Part shown: positions 50,308 through 59,330 of the stretch, one piece after another
Layout of the letters: each line of letters begins with the position of its first letter
How positions within the stretch are numbered: the first letter of the stretch is position 1
The notes under the pieces: model-generated
What the model was told of the DNA's origin: nothing
Seen by the model: only the letters and a program-made list of their open reading frames with translations
Database searches by the model: none
Position numbers and translations under genes: made by a program
NCBI RefSeq assembly: GCF_020892095.1
Contig: NZ_AP024845.1
Span: 2,604,001 to 2,668,000, forward strand
Source of the DNA: Claveliimonas bilis
GTDB taxonomy: Bacteria; Bacillota; Clostridia; Lachnospirales; Lachnospiraceae
Length of the DNA: 64,000 nucleotides
Reading direction: 5' to 3'

Positions 50308-51975
50308 ATGGAAGAAAAAACATATCAGGTTAAGACATCGGGAAATTTAAGAGAATATCCGGCAGGAACAAGTTACGGAGAGATTGCCCGCGATTTTCAG
50401 AAAGATTATAAAAACGACATTGTCCTTGTGTTTGCCAATGGGAAGCTTCAGGAGCTGCATAAAACGCTGCAGTGCGATACAGAGATTAAATTTGTCACTA
50501 CCGGGGATGAGATCGGACATAAGACATACAAAAGAAGCATGTGTTTTATGCTTGTCAAGGCAATCTATGACGTGACAGAGCACCGTCTGGTAGACAAGGT
50601 GAGGATCCACTATTCAGTAAGCCAGGGATATTACTGTACCATTGAGGGGAAAGTGACTCTGGACAGAGAATTTTTGCAGCGTGTCACAGACCGGATGAAT
50701 GAGATGGTGGCAGAAGATATGCCCATTCGTAAACGGACGGTTCATACAGATGAAGCCATTGAGCTTTTCCGCAAGCACGGTATGTACGATAAAGAGAGGC
50801 TTTTTGCCTACCGCCGTGTGTCCAGGGTCAATATTTACAGTATGAATGAATTTGAAGACTACTATTATGGATATATGGTGCCAAGTGCGGGATATCTGAA
50901 ATATTTTGCGCTCTATCTTTACGATGAGGGATTTGTGATACAGATGCCTACGATGGAGTCGCCCAGAACACTGGAACCGTTTGTGCCTCAAAGTAAACTG
51001 TTTCATGTGCTGAAGGAGTCAACAGGCTGGGGAGATATGCTGGGTATAGAGACTGTTGGCGCACTGAATGACAAGATTACAAAAAGCGATATGAGAGAAG
51101 TGGTTCTTGTGCAGGAAGCCATGCAGGAGAAAAGGATCGCGGAAATTGCCGGTATGATCGCCAAAAAGCCGGAAAGAAAAATTGTATTGATCGCTGGCCC
51201 ATCCTCTTCAGGAAAGACAACATTTTCACACCGGCTGTCTATTCAGCTTCGGGCAATAGGCATGACGCCCCATCCCATTGCAGTAGATAATTATTTCGTG
51301 GAGAGGGAAGATACGCCAAAGGACGCCAAGGGTGAGTATGATTTTGAATGTCTGGAAGCAGTAGATACCGCCCTGTTCAACGCCCAGATGGAAGATCTTT
51401 TGAAAGGGAGAGAGGTTGTGCTTCCGGTCTTTAATTTTAAAACAGGGCATAAAGACTTCTCCGGTCCGCCGAAAAGACTGGGCCCAAGCGATGTGCTGGT
51501 GATAGAAGGGATTCACTGTCTGAATCCTCGTCTGACACAGTCTCTTCCGGATAAGAATAAATTTAAAATCTATATCAGCGCACTGACGCAGCTGAATATT
51601 GATGAACACAACCGTATTCCGACAACAGACGGACGTCTCATACGCAGGATTGTCCGGGATGCAAGAACCAGGGGAGCCTCGGCCAGAAGAACGATCTCTA
51701 TGTGGCCTTCTGTACGGAAAGGGGAGGAGAAAAATATCTTTCCTTATCAGGAGGAAGCAGATATTATGTTCAATTCTGCCCTGATTTATGAGCTGGCTGT
51801 CCTGAAACAGTATATAGAGCCCCTGTTGTTTGGTATTGAGCGGGACTGCAGAGAATATCAGGAGGCCAAAAGACTTCTGAAATTTCTGGATTATTTTGTG
51901 GGAATCGGGAGCGAGATTGTTCCGGCTAATTCCCTTCTTAGGGAATTTATCGGGGGAGGATGCTTTAAAGTATAG
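50308..51975 (+). CDS. TGS-domain nucleoside (uridine) kinase-like protein
   Basis: A 555-residue protein. The N-terminal TGS-like domain (residues 1-65, YPAGTSYGEIARDF), a middle threonyl-tRNA-synthetase-like second additional domain (HYSVSQGYYCTIEG, KHGMYDKERLFAYRR) and a C-terminal P-loop kinase domain (LIAGPSSSGKTTFSHRLS, VDNYFVERED, LVIEGIHCLNP, RRIVRDARTRG) are in this order. The kinase part belongs to the uridine kinase/phosphoribulokinase family; the combination is a common but uncharacterised Firmicute protein. It is the last gene before a strong terminator. Confidence 0.88.
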   Translation: MEEKTYQVKTSGNLREYPAGTSYGEIARDFQKDYKNDIVLVFANGKLQELHKTLQCDTEIKFVTTGDEIGHKTYKRSMCFMLVKAIYDVTEHRLVDKVRIHYSVSQGYYCTIEGKVTLDREFLQRVTDRMNEMVAEDMPIRKRTVHTDEAIELFRKHGMYDKERLFAYRRVSRVNIYSMNEFEDYYYGYMVPSAGYLKYFALYLYDEGFVIQMPTMESPRTLEPFVPQSKLFHVLKESTGWGDMLGIETVGALNDKITKSDMREVVLVQEAMQEKRIAEIAGMIAKKPERKIVLIAGPSSSGKTTFSHRLSIQLRAIGMTPHPIAVDNYFVEREDTPKDAKGEYDFECLEAVDTALFNAQMEDLLKGREVVLPVFNFKTGHKDFSGPPKRLGPSDVLVIEGIHCLNPRLTQSLPDKNKFKIYISALTQLNIDEHNRIPTTDGRLIRRIVRDARTRGASARRTISMWPSVRKGEEKNIFPYQEEADIMFNSALIYELAVLKQYIEPLLFGIERDCREYQEAKRLLKFLDYFVGIGSEIVPANSLLREFIGGGCFKV

Positions 51976-52004
51976 AGAGCGCCGGTTTAAGGCCGGCGCT
52001 CTTT
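51976..52004. terminator. Convergent terminator overlapping the aroC stop
   Basis: AGAGCGCCGG (51976-51985) pairs with CCGGCGCTCT (51993-52002), followed by TT. The stem covers the end of aroC, whose stop codon lies at 51987-51989 in the hairpin, so the last aroC codons double as a terminator for the plus-strand operon. Confidence 0.8.
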
Positions 52005-53111
52005 GCTGTCTTTTGGATAATAAAATGCAGTAAAATTTTCCAGGCGGGAGGACATGTTGATCATGAGAAGATCAGCAAGTGCCAGGGCAGCCATGGCCTC
52101 CACAACAACGACGGCCCGGGGAACGATGACAGGATCGTGTCTTCCGTGTATGGAAAGTTCTATTTCTTTTCCATCTGAGGTTACGGTGTGCTGCGGGCGT
52201 GCAATAGATGGCGTGGGTTTGACGGCGGCGCGGAAGATCAGGGTGCTGCCGTCGCTTAAGCCGCCCAGGGTGCCGCCGGAGTGGTTGGTCCTTTTCCGGA
52301 TACGGGAACCATCAAAAGTAAAAGCATCATTGTTGTCACTGCCTTTTGCAAGGGCAGAGCGAAAACCGTCTCCGATCTCTACTCCCTTCACCGCGCCGAT
52401 GGACATGACTGCCTGTGCAAGAGCGGCGTCCAGTTTGTGAAAGACAGGTTCGCCGATTCCTGCCGGAATCCCTTCGATCTGACATTCGATGATTCCGCCG
52501 GAAGAATCCTGGTTTTTGATACAGGATTCCAGATAGGCGGAAGCTTCTTCGCTGAAAGATCTGGAAGGCATATACAGCGGATTTTCCGAAATTTGAGTGA
52601 AATCATATTCTCCGTCCGGAACAGAGATGGGCCCAATGGACTTTGTATATGCAGTTATGCGGATGCCCACGCTTTCGAGAAGACGGCAGGCAACTGCACC
52701 GGCGGCCACTCTTCCGATAGTTTCACGTCCGGAGGAGCGCCCTCCGCCTCTGTAGTCGCGGAAACCGTATTTTTGATCAAAGGTAAAATCAGCATGTCCG
52801 GGGCGAAAGCAGTTTTTCAGTGTATCGTAATCCCTGGAAATCTGATCGTTGTTTCTTATTATAATAGAAATGGGAGTTCCGGTTGTCCGGCCTTCAAATA
52901 CGCCGGATAAAATTTCGGCGGTATCCTTTTCGCGGCGGGCTGTAGTAAATTTTCCCTGACCGGGACGACGGCGGTCCAGATATTTTTGAATATCATTTTC
53001 GCAAAGAGAAAGTCCGGAAGGACATCCGTCTACTACAGCTCCCAGGGCAGGGCCGTGGGATTCTCCCCATGTTGTTACTGTAAATAAAGTGCCATAAGTA
53101 GAGCCAGCCAT
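51987..53111 (-). CDS. aroC: Chorismate synthase
   Basis: Converts EPSP to chorismate, the last common step of aromatic amino acid synthesis, with reduced FMN. GTLFTVTTWGESHGPALG at the N-terminus, RRRPGQGKFTTARREKD, RPGHADFTF, DYRGGGRSSGRETIGRVAAGA and the C-terminal RPQHTVTSDGKE are all signature segments. ATG 53111 (MAGSTYG) gives 374 residues and matches the family start; the frame also has ATG 53135, which would add eight residues and lacks a ribosome site. It is monocistronic and divergent from the L,D-transpeptidase gene. Confidence 0.96.
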   Translation of the reverse strand: MAGSTYGTLFTVTTWGESHGPALGAVVDGCPSGLSLCENDIQKYLDRRRPGQGKFTTARREKDTAEILSGVFEGRTTGTPISIIIRNNDQISRDYDTLKNCFRPGHADFTFDQKYGFRDYRGGGRSSGRETIGRVAAGAVACRLLESVGIRITAYTKSIGPISVPDGEYDFTQISENPLYMPSRSFSEEASAYLESCIKNQDSSGGIIECQIEGIPAGIGEPVFHKLDAALAQAVMSIGAVKGVEIGDGFRSALAKGSDNNDAFTFDGSRIRKRTNHSGGTLGGLSDGSTLIFRAAVKPTPSIARPQHTVTSDGKEIELSIHGRHDPVIVPRAVVVVEAMAALALADLLMINMSSRLENFTAFYYPKDSKERRP

Positions 53112-53190
53112 AGGTACAAAAATCTCCTTTGTCATATTTAAAATAAATGTTAAAAGTTATTAAGTTTTATTATAAAGGGCAGACGGCTTG

Positions 53191-53219
53191 TTGACAAGAG
53201 ATTGGCAGAACACTATAAT
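53191..53219 (+). promoter_or_regulatory. Consensus promoter of the L,D-transpeptidase gene
   Basis: Perfect TTGACA (53191-53196) and TATAAT (53214-53219) with 17-base spacing, 38 bases upstream of the start codon. This is the strongest promoter match in the window. Confidence 0.9.
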
Positions 53220-53257
53220 GACTACATATTGAGTTAAAAAAGAGGAGTAATTCATAA

Positions 53258-55060
53258 ATGAGTGACAAAGAAAAAAATGTAGACCCCATGGAGCGCTCTT
53301 CAGATGAAATTGTCCAGGAGACAATGAAGGAAATATATGATGAAATTAACAACTCCGATCTAAAGGAGGAAGTAAATAGTCATGATACAGATGAAGAGGC
53401 GCTGGAAGAACTTCAGGAAGAACTTCGGAAAGGAGAAATGGAGGAACCGGCTGCAGAAACAGAAGAAGAGACGGATGAGGAAGATGCGGAAGAAGCAGAA
53501 GAAAATCCGGAAGATTGGATGGATTATGACAGCGGCGTTATATCTTTCGATGAAAGTGATTTTAGAGACAGGGAAGAAGACGAAGAAAACTTAGAATCAG
53601 ATGCGGAAGAAACAGAACTTCCGGATGAGGAAGATGATTTCGAGGAAGATCCGCGTCTGGTACGTCATCGCCGCAAGAAACTTGCGGTGAGGATCATCCT
53701 GATCATTGTAGGGGTACTGATTCTTGCCTATCTTGGAGCGGCGCTGTTTTTTAACAGCCATTTCTATTTCTTTACGAAGATCAACGGGACGGAATTTTCA
53801 GCTAAAACCGTGGAGCAGGTTGAAAAATATATGGAAGGTCAGGTTGCAGACTATGAGCTGACGCTGGAGGAAATTGACGGCGGAACAGAAGTGATCGACG
53901 GCACCGATATTGATCTGGAATACGTAAAAGGTGATGAGCTGAATAAGCTTTTGAAGGAGCAAAATCCGCTGCTGTGGATCACTGCGCTCTGGGATCACCC
54001 GGAGATTACAGCACCGGTAGGGGTGGAGTTCGATGAAAGTAAACTGACAGAAGTATTGAATAACCTGACCTGTATGGATCCGGAAGAACAGGTGAAATCT
54101 GAGTCGGCCCGGCCGGTATTCGAAAATACAGAATTTGTGATTCAGCCGGAAGTGGTGGGATCAGAAATTGATACAGAGAAGTTTACGGAAGCTGTGAAAA
54201 CAGCAGTCGGAGGCTTTGTCAGCACACTTGATATGGAAGAGGCGGGATGCTATATTCTGCCGGCCTTTACATCGGAATCCGAGGAAGTGATCGCGGCGAA
54301 GGATAAAATGAACAGTTATCTTGGGGCCCACATTGCATATGACTTCAGCCCTTATACAGAGGTGGTGGATTCGTCTGTGATCTCACAGTGGGTTACAGTA
54401 GATGACAGCATGAATGTTACCTTTGATCAGGATGCAGTACGCGCTTATATTCAGGATCTTGCCAATAAATACGATACTTATGGGAAGACAAGGACAATTA
54501 CAACCGGTTCGGGAAATACCGCACAGGTGGAAGGCGGAAGCTATGGATGGCAGATTGACCAGGAGGCAGAGTATACTGCTTTGACGGCAAATATCGAAAA
54601 AGCGGAAACCGTTACAAGAGAGCCGCAGTATGCAAGACGGGCTGCTTCTCATGAGGGCAACGATTTTGGTACAAGTTATGTGGAGATTGATCTGACAAAC
54701 CAGCATGTGTGGGTATTTGTTAATGGTCAGTGTGTAGTGGAGACGGACTGTGTAACGGGAAATCCCAATCAGGGAAACGGAACTCCTCAGGGAACTTATT
54801 CTATTGCATATAAACAGCAGGATACGACCCTGCGGGGACCTAAGAAAGAGGACGGCACTTATGAATGGGAGTCGCCGGTATCCTACTGGATGCCGTTTAA
54901 TGGAGGGATCGGATTGCATGATGCAAGCTGGCAGCCAACTTTTGGCGGGGACTGGTATTTATCCCATGGTTCCCACGGCTGTGTAAACCTACCGCCTTCT
55001 GTAGCTCCGACGGTATATGCCAATATTGAGGCAGGCACTCCGGTTGTATGCCACTATTAA
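53258..55060 (+). CDS. Membrane-anchored L,D-transpeptidase (YkuD family)
   Basis: A 600-residue wall enzyme that makes 3-3 peptide cross-links. A very acidic, Glu-rich cytoplasmic N-terminus (1-140) precedes a single membrane helix (about 148-172, AVRIILIIVGVLILAYLGAA). Two peptidoglycan-binding (PG_4/VanW-like) segments span about 180-450 (GTEFSAKTVEQVEKYM). The YkuD domain (about 470-600) has VEIDLTNQHVWVFVNG, GIGLHDASW and the catalytic SHGSHGCVNLP with Cys 575. It is driven by a consensus promoter. The 100-residue acidic tail in the cytoplasm is longer than in most relatives and may be a regulatory contact. Confidence 0.92.
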   Translation: MSDKEKNVDPMERSSDEIVQETMKEIYDEINNSDLKEEVNSHDTDEEALEELQEELRKGEMEEPAAETEEETDEEDAEEAEENPEDWMDYDSGVISFDESDFRDREEDEENLESDAEETELPDEEDDFEEDPRLVRHRRKKLAVRIILIIVGVLILAYLGAALFFNSHFYFFTKINGTEFSAKTVEQVEKYMEGQVADYELTLEEIDGGTEVIDGTDIDLEYVKGDELNKLLKEQNPLLWITALWDHPEITAPVGVEFDESKLTEVLNNLTCMDPEEQVKSESARPVFENTEFVIQPEVVGSEIDTEKFTEAVKTAVGGFVSTLDMEEAGCYILPAFTSESEEVIAAKDKMNSYLGAHIAYDFSPYTEVVDSSVISQWVTVDDSMNVTFDQDAVRAYIQDLANKYDTYGKTRTITTGSGNTAQVEGGSYGWQIDQEAEYTALTANIEKAETVTREPQYARRAASHEGNDFGTSYVEIDLTNQHVWVFVNGQCVVETDCVTGNPNQGNGTPQGTYSIAYKQQDTTLRGPKKEDGTYEWESPVSYWMPFNGGIGLHDASWQPTFGGDWYLSHGSHGCVNLPPSVAPTVYANIEAGTPVVCHY

Positions 55061-55074
55061 AAGAGGATACGGAT

Positions 55075-56208
55075 ATGTATGAATTATTAAAGAAAGACGG
55101 AGAGGCCCGCAGGGGGCGGCTCCATACAGTACACGGGGTCATTGAGACCCCTGTATTTATGAATGTAGGTACTGTGGCAGCCATCAAGGGAGCTGTTTCT
55201 ACAGATGATCTAAGACAGATCGGAACACAGGTGGAGTTGTCTAATACCTATCATCTCCATGTGAGGCCGGGAGATAAGATTGTCAGACAGTTGGGCGGAC
55301 TTCACAAATTTATGTCCTGGGACAGGCCTATTTTGACAGATTCCGGAGGGTTTCAGGTATTTTCCCTTGCAGGTCTTAGAAAAATCAAAGAAGAAGGCGT
55401 ATATTTCCAGTCACATATTGACGGACACAAAATATTTATGGGTCCCGAGGAGAGTATGCAGATTCAATCGAATCTCGGGTCTACCATTGCTATGGCTTTT
55501 GACGAGTGCCCTTCCAGTGTGGCCAAAAAGGACTATATCGAGCAGTCTGTGGCAAGAACAACGAGATGGCTGGCAAGATGCAAAGAAGAGATGGAGAGGC
55601 TGAACAGCCTGTCGGATACGATCAATCCCCATCAGCTTCTCTTCGGTATCAACCAGGGAGGAATTTATGAGGATATCCGGATCCGCCATGCAGATGAGAT
55701 CCGGCAGATGGATCTTTCGGGCTATGCGATCGGAGGCCTTGCTGTTGGAGAGTCTCACGAGGATATGTATCGGATTCTGGACGCTGTCGTGCCTCATCTT
55801 CCACAGGACAAACCAATTTATCTGATGGGAGTCGGTACGCCGGCTAATATCCTGGAAGCGGTGGACAGAGGGGTAGACTTCTTTGATTGCGTTTACCCAA
55901 GCAGGAACGGACGTCATGGTCATGTTTATACAAAACAGGGCAAGAGAAATCTTTTTAATGCAAAATATGAGCTGGATGACCGTCCGATCGAGGAGGGATG
56001 CGGATGCCCTGCATGCAGATCTTATTCCCGCGCTTACATCCGTCATCTTCTGAAAGCGAAAGAAATGTTGGGAATGCGCCTGTGCGTGCTTCATAACCTC
56101 TATTTCTACAATCATCTGATGGAAGAGATTCGGGAGGCGATTGAACAGGGAACCTATAAGGAGTTTAAGAAAAGGACTCTGGAAGGCATGCTAAGTCAGG
56201 GGAAATAG
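55075..56208 (+). CDS. tgt: Queuine/preQ1 tRNA-guanine transglycosylase
   Basis: Exchanges guanine 34 for preQ1 in GU(N) tRNAs. 377 residues from ATG 55075, which has AAGAGG eight bases upstream; an ATG at 55048 inside the previous gene adds nine unlikely residues. MNVGTVAAIKG, ILTDSGGFQVFSL (with a catalytic Asp), the second Asp region GVDFFDCVYPSRNGRHG and the zinc site CGCPACRSYSRAYIRH are present. No queuosine synthesis genes are nearby. yajC follows after 91 bases, a common order. Confidence 0.96.
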   Translation: MYELLKKDGEARRGRLHTVHGVIETPVFMNVGTVAAIKGAVSTDDLRQIGTQVELSNTYHLHVRPGDKIVRQLGGLHKFMSWDRPILTDSGGFQVFSLAGLRKIKEEGVYFQSHIDGHKIFMGPEESMQIQSNLGSTIAMAFDECPSSVAKKDYIEQSVARTTRWLARCKEEMERLNSLSDTINPHQLLFGINQGGIYEDIRIRHADEIRQMDLSGYAIGGLAVGESHEDMYRILDAVVPHLPQDKPIYLMGVGTPANILEAVDRGVDFFDCVYPSRNGRHGHVYTKQGKRNLFNAKYELDDRPIEEGCGCPACRSYSRAYIRHLLKAKEMLGMRLCVLHNLYFYNHLMEEIREAIEQGTYKEFKKRTLEGMLSQGK

Positions 56209-56299
56209 AAAGATGACACAAAAAGTACTTGATGAAAACAGTATTATTGTGTATGATAATAACAGTGCATAAGATAGAAATGGTAGGAGGAATTTATTT

Positions 56300-56608
56300 A
56301 TGAATTATGCTTTAGCAGCCGGAAGCTTCCTGAATAGTCCCATCGGGATTATCCTTATATATGTTGTCATTATCGGTGGTTTCTGGTTTATTCTTATGAG
56401 ACCGCAGAAAAAGGAACAGAAAAGGCTCGCAGCTATGATCGCTGACATGGAGGTAGGAGATACAGTATTGACTACCAGCGGATTTTATGGCGTAGTGATC
56501 GACCTGACTGACGATGACGTAATTGTTGAGTTTGGAAGCAACAAAAATTGCCGTATTCCAATGCAAAAGGCAGCAATTGCACAGGTGGAAAAGGCAAATC
56601 AGGATTAA
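56300..56608 (+). CDS. yajC: Preprotein translocase subunit YajC
   Basis: A 102-residue protein with one N-terminal membrane helix (IILIYVVIIGGFWFILM) followed by the conserved RPQKKEQKRLAAMIADMEVGD and a small beta domain (TTSGFYGVV, FGSNKNCRIPMQKAAI). YajC associates with SecDF at the translocon. It lies downstream of tgt, as in most bacteria; secD and secF are not next to it. AGGAGG precedes the ATG and a terminator follows. Confidence 0.95.
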   Translation: MNYALAAGSFLNSPIGIILIYVVIIGGFWFILMRPQKKEQKRLAAMIADMEVGDTVLTTSGFYGVVIDLTDDDVIVEFGSNKNCRIPMQKAAIAQVEKANQD

Positions 56609-56643
56609 TCCATTTGTTTAGAATTAAAATTGTTTAAGAGATG

Positions 56644-56670
56644 AAAGAACCGGTATTTCCGGTTCTTTTC
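56644..56670 (+). terminator. Terminator after yajC
   Basis: AAAGAACCGG (56644-56653) pairs with CCGGTTCTTT (56659-56668), with a five-base loop and T-rich tail. Confidence 0.88.
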
Positions 56671-56769
56671 TGTTTACGGGACGTTTTGTTCTTTCTTGGA
56701 AAAGAAGAATATCATTTTTACATATAAAAAAGGAAAATGTGTAAATTTTATGGAGAAAATGTGAAAAAG

Positions 56770-56799
56770 TTGAAAAAATTATCGGAATTATGTTATGAT
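56770..56799 (+). promoter_or_regulatory. Promoter of the surface glucosaminidase gene
   Basis: TTGAAA (56770-56775) and TATGAT (56794-56799) are 18 bases apart in a very AT-rich stretch; about 110 bases of leader follow before AAGGAGG and the ATG. Apart from this and the yajC terminator, 56609-56912 holds nothing recognisable. Confidence 0.6.
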
Positions 56800-56912
56800 T
56801 TTTTTGTATCAGTGTGATGCCATTGTGCAAAGAAAATGTGGTCTGAAACACAAGATTCTTTAGAAATGGCTTTATATGAATAATTAATAAAGGGTAAGGA
56901 GGTAAAAGGTAA

Positions 56913-59069
56913 ATGAAAAAAGGAAAATTGCTGATACCAATGCTTTTCATGTGCATGGTTTTGACCGCAGTCCCTGCTATGAAAAGCAATGCGGAAGATG
57001 CCGAGGGGGAGCAGACATCTTCAGAGATTCAGGATGAAAATTCACAGAGTCAGGAATCCGTTACTGCTATGGATGAAAACGGAAATATTACAGAAGTCGG
57101 CGATTCAGATGGAGTGGTTGAAGACGAAGGAAGCAATGCCCGGGCAAGAAGCAGTTCGCCGATGATCGTCAATTTTAATACGAAAAGCAATGAGACAACC
57201 AGTTATACGGAAGACGGAACAGGGAAAGCCGGCTATGTTAACGGAGATTATGGCGCAGATGCGGCTTATCTTGGGACAAGCAATGGCAAAGTCAAATTTA
57301 TGATGTCGGGCGTTATTGGCTGGGTGGATGAATCGGAAGTACAGGTTATAAGCCTGGATGCGGTTGAAGTAGTCAGCGGATATGAAGTGGAAGACGGAAG
57401 GCTGCTTCACTGTATTGTGTATGATATGACTACACCTGGGTACAGAAGCCGTCTGGATAATGGAGAGGCTCCTTCTTACTTGACTTCCGGACAAAAATAT
57501 TACAGTTATGACGGTCATTATTTTTATACCGATTACGAAACTATGATCTCAGATTATCAGAATAATACACGCTCCCATTCTGTGAATCCGGATCAGCCGT
57601 ATTATAATTATTATCAATATCTTCCGCTGCGAAGCCAGACATTATACAGCGGAGACAGTTTAAACACCATGATTGCCGCAAAAGTGTCAGGCAGTTCCAA
57701 AATGAGCGGTACGGGAAGCGATTTTGTTAATGCACAGGAAGCTTACGGGGTAAATGCGCTTCTGATGGTGAGTATAGCAGGAAATGAAAGCGCCTGGGGA
57801 ACCAGTTCGATCGCATCCGGAAAAAACAATCTATTCGGGCTGAATGCCGTTGATGCTTCGCCGGGTGAGAGCGCAGATACATTCTCAAGTGTTCAGGCAT
57901 GTATTGAAGATTTTGCATGCGGATGGATGTCGCAGAGTTATCTTGATCCGTCCAGCTCTACATATTCAGGAGGATTCCTTGGTAATAAAGGAAGCGGGCT
58001 TAATGTAAAATATGCGTCGGATCCGTACTGGGGTGAAAAGGCTGCCAACATTGCCTACAATTTGGATCAGGCGGCAGGAAGTCAGGATTGCGGAAGCTAT
58101 ACCATCGGTATTAAAGATACGCTTGCATCCAGCCATAATACAGTAAATGTAAGACAGGAGAGCAATACAAGTTCAACAGTCCTTTATCAGACTGGAACCA
58201 GCGCAAATTATGCTGTTTTGATTTTGGACAGCAACAGCACAAATGGATTTTATCGCATTCAGAGTGACGCCGTGCTAAATGCGGACAGAACATCTGTTGC
58301 ATCAGCAGGAGAATATAGTTTTGATTCCATGTATGCTTATATTTCCGCAGACTATGTAACTGTTGTGAATACAGGAACGGTATCTGCAGAAGATCCTGTG
58401 ACAAAGACTCTCCAGTCTATTTATATTGCAGCAGCACCATCCAAGACAGAATACTCGGAAGGGGAAACTTTTGATCCTTCCGGAATCAGTGTAAGGGCAG
58501 TGTGGAGTGATGGAACCGAGACAGATGTATCGGGAGAGATTACCTACAGTCAGGAAGCATTGACAACAGCAGATACAGAAGTACAGCTTCAGTATACTTC
58601 CGGAGGAGTGACTGTATCAGCGGCACAAAGCATTACCGTTAAGGCGGCTGCCGACGATGAAACGGAGACAAACGATCCGGCAGATACCGACGAGGGAAGC
58701 GGAACAAATAATCCTGCAGACACGAATGACGGAAGCGGAACAAATGATCCGGCAGATACCAACGATGGAACTGAGACAAACGATCCAGCGGACACGAATG
58801 ACGGAAGCGGAACAAATGATCCGACGGATACCAACGATGGAAGCGTGACAAACGATCCAGCGGATATAACGGATTCGGCCGACAGTATTGAGCCAGGAAC
58901 AGATACGAAAACGACAGAAGCTGCCGATCAGGAAGAGCAGGATTCAAACGTCCGTCAGGCAGCACCAAGAACAGGAGATACTTCTTCTGTTGGAATTTGG
59001 ATAGCGTTGGCAGCGGCAGCAGTGATCATCATCATAGCCGCAGTTGTTATTAAAAAGCGAAAGAAATAA
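56913..59069 (+). CDS. Secreted, sortase-anchored glucosaminidase-type autolysin with SH3 and repeats
   Basis: A 718-residue surface protein. Signal peptide 1-27 (KKGKLLIPMLFMCMVLTAVPA); low-complexity acidic segment to about 80; SH3-like segment (about 85-150); glucosaminidase domain about 265-390 with the catalytic Glu in SIAGNESAWGTSSIASGKNN; a second SH3 (about 395-485, NTVNVRQESN); a bacterial Ig-like domain (about 510-580, YSEGETFDPSGISVRAVW); six 12-residue repeats of the T-N-D-P-A-D-T-N-D-G type (586-657); and a C-terminal anchor made of APRTGD, a hydrophobic helix and KKRKK. The anchor is an LPXTG variant common in Lachnospiraceae. It should cut glycan strands at the cell surface during growth or separation. 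Confidence 0.9.
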   Translation: MKKGKLLIPMLFMCMVLTAVPAMKSNAEDAEGEQTSSEIQDENSQSQESVTAMDENGNITEVGDSDGVVEDEGSNARARSSSPMIVNFNTKSNETTSYTEDGTGKAGYVNGDYGADAAYLGTSNGKVKFMMSGVIGWVDESEVQVISLDAVEVVSGYEVEDGRLLHCIVYDMTTPGYRSRLDNGEAPSYLTSGQKYYSYDGHYFYTDYETMISDYQNNTRSHSVNPDQPYYNYYQYLPLRSQTLYSGDSLNTMIAAKVSGSSKMSGTGSDFVNAQEAYGVNALLMVSIAGNESAWGTSSIASGKNNLFGLNAVDASPGESADTFSSVQACIEDFACGWMSQSYLDPSSSTYSGGFLGNKGSGLNVKYASDPYWGEKAANIAYNLDQAAGSQDCGSYTIGIKDTLASSHNTVNVRQESNTSSTVLYQTGTSANYAVLILDSNSTNGFYRIQSDAVLNADRTSVASAGEYSFDSMYAYISADYVTVVNTGTVSAEDPVTKTLQSIYIAAAPSKTEYSEGETFDPSGISVRAVWSDGTETDVSGEITYSQEALTTADTEVQLQYTSGGVTVSAAQSITVKAAADDETETNDPADTDEGSGTNNPADTNDGSGTNDPADTNDGTETNDPADTNDGSGTNDPTDTNDGSVTNDPADITDSADSIEPGTDTKTTEAADQEEQDSNVRQAAPRTGDTSSVGIWIALAAAAVIIIIAAVVIKKRKK
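58668..58883 (+). repeat. Six tandem 36-bp repeats in the autolysin gene
   Basis: Six in-frame 36-base units encode 12-residue repeats beginning TND/TNN and ending in Asp-Gly or Glu-Gly followed by Ser-Gly, Thr-Glu or Ser-Val; the last copy is diverged. Codons differ between copies at third positions, so the array is old or under selection. It forms a wall-spanning stalk between the Ig-like domain and the sortase signal. Confidence 0.88.
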
Positions 59070-59156
59070 ATAAAATCCATGCTGATAGAGCAAGTAGCTT
59101 ATGAATAAGTGGATGCAATCAAGAAAAGAAAGGGAAAAAACTGAATAGGAAAATCG

Positions 59157-59200
59157 AAAACTGCCGTTGAAGGAACACCTATTCCTACAACGGCAGTTTT
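59157..59200. terminator. Terminator after the autolysin gene
   Basis: AAAACTGCCGTTG (59157-59169) pairs perfectly with CAACGGCAGTTTT (59188-59200), ending in T residues and ATTTTA. Confidence 0.9.
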
Positions 59201-59263
59201 ATTTTATAAAATAATTAAAAACCGAGGACACTCTATTTTTTGTGTTAATTCACTGTGAAAGGG

Positions 59264-59292
59264 TTGAAACAAGTCATAAAATGAGATATTAT
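59264..59292 (+). promoter_or_regulatory. Promoter of leuB
   Basis: TTGAAA (59264-59269) and TATTAT (59287-59292) with 17-base spacing, 38 bases before the leuB start. No T-box specifier structure was seen in this short leader. Confidence 0.6.
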
Positions 59293-59330
59293 TAAAAAAT
59301 AATGAAATTTGTATAGAAAGGAAGAGGTGT

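Noticed and set aside
59201-59330. Possible T-box leader before leuB
   Set aside because: The leader is too short after the promoter, and no specifier loop, AGGGTGGNACCGCG-like motif or terminator/antiterminator pair was found. The same search between leuB and ilvD was negative.
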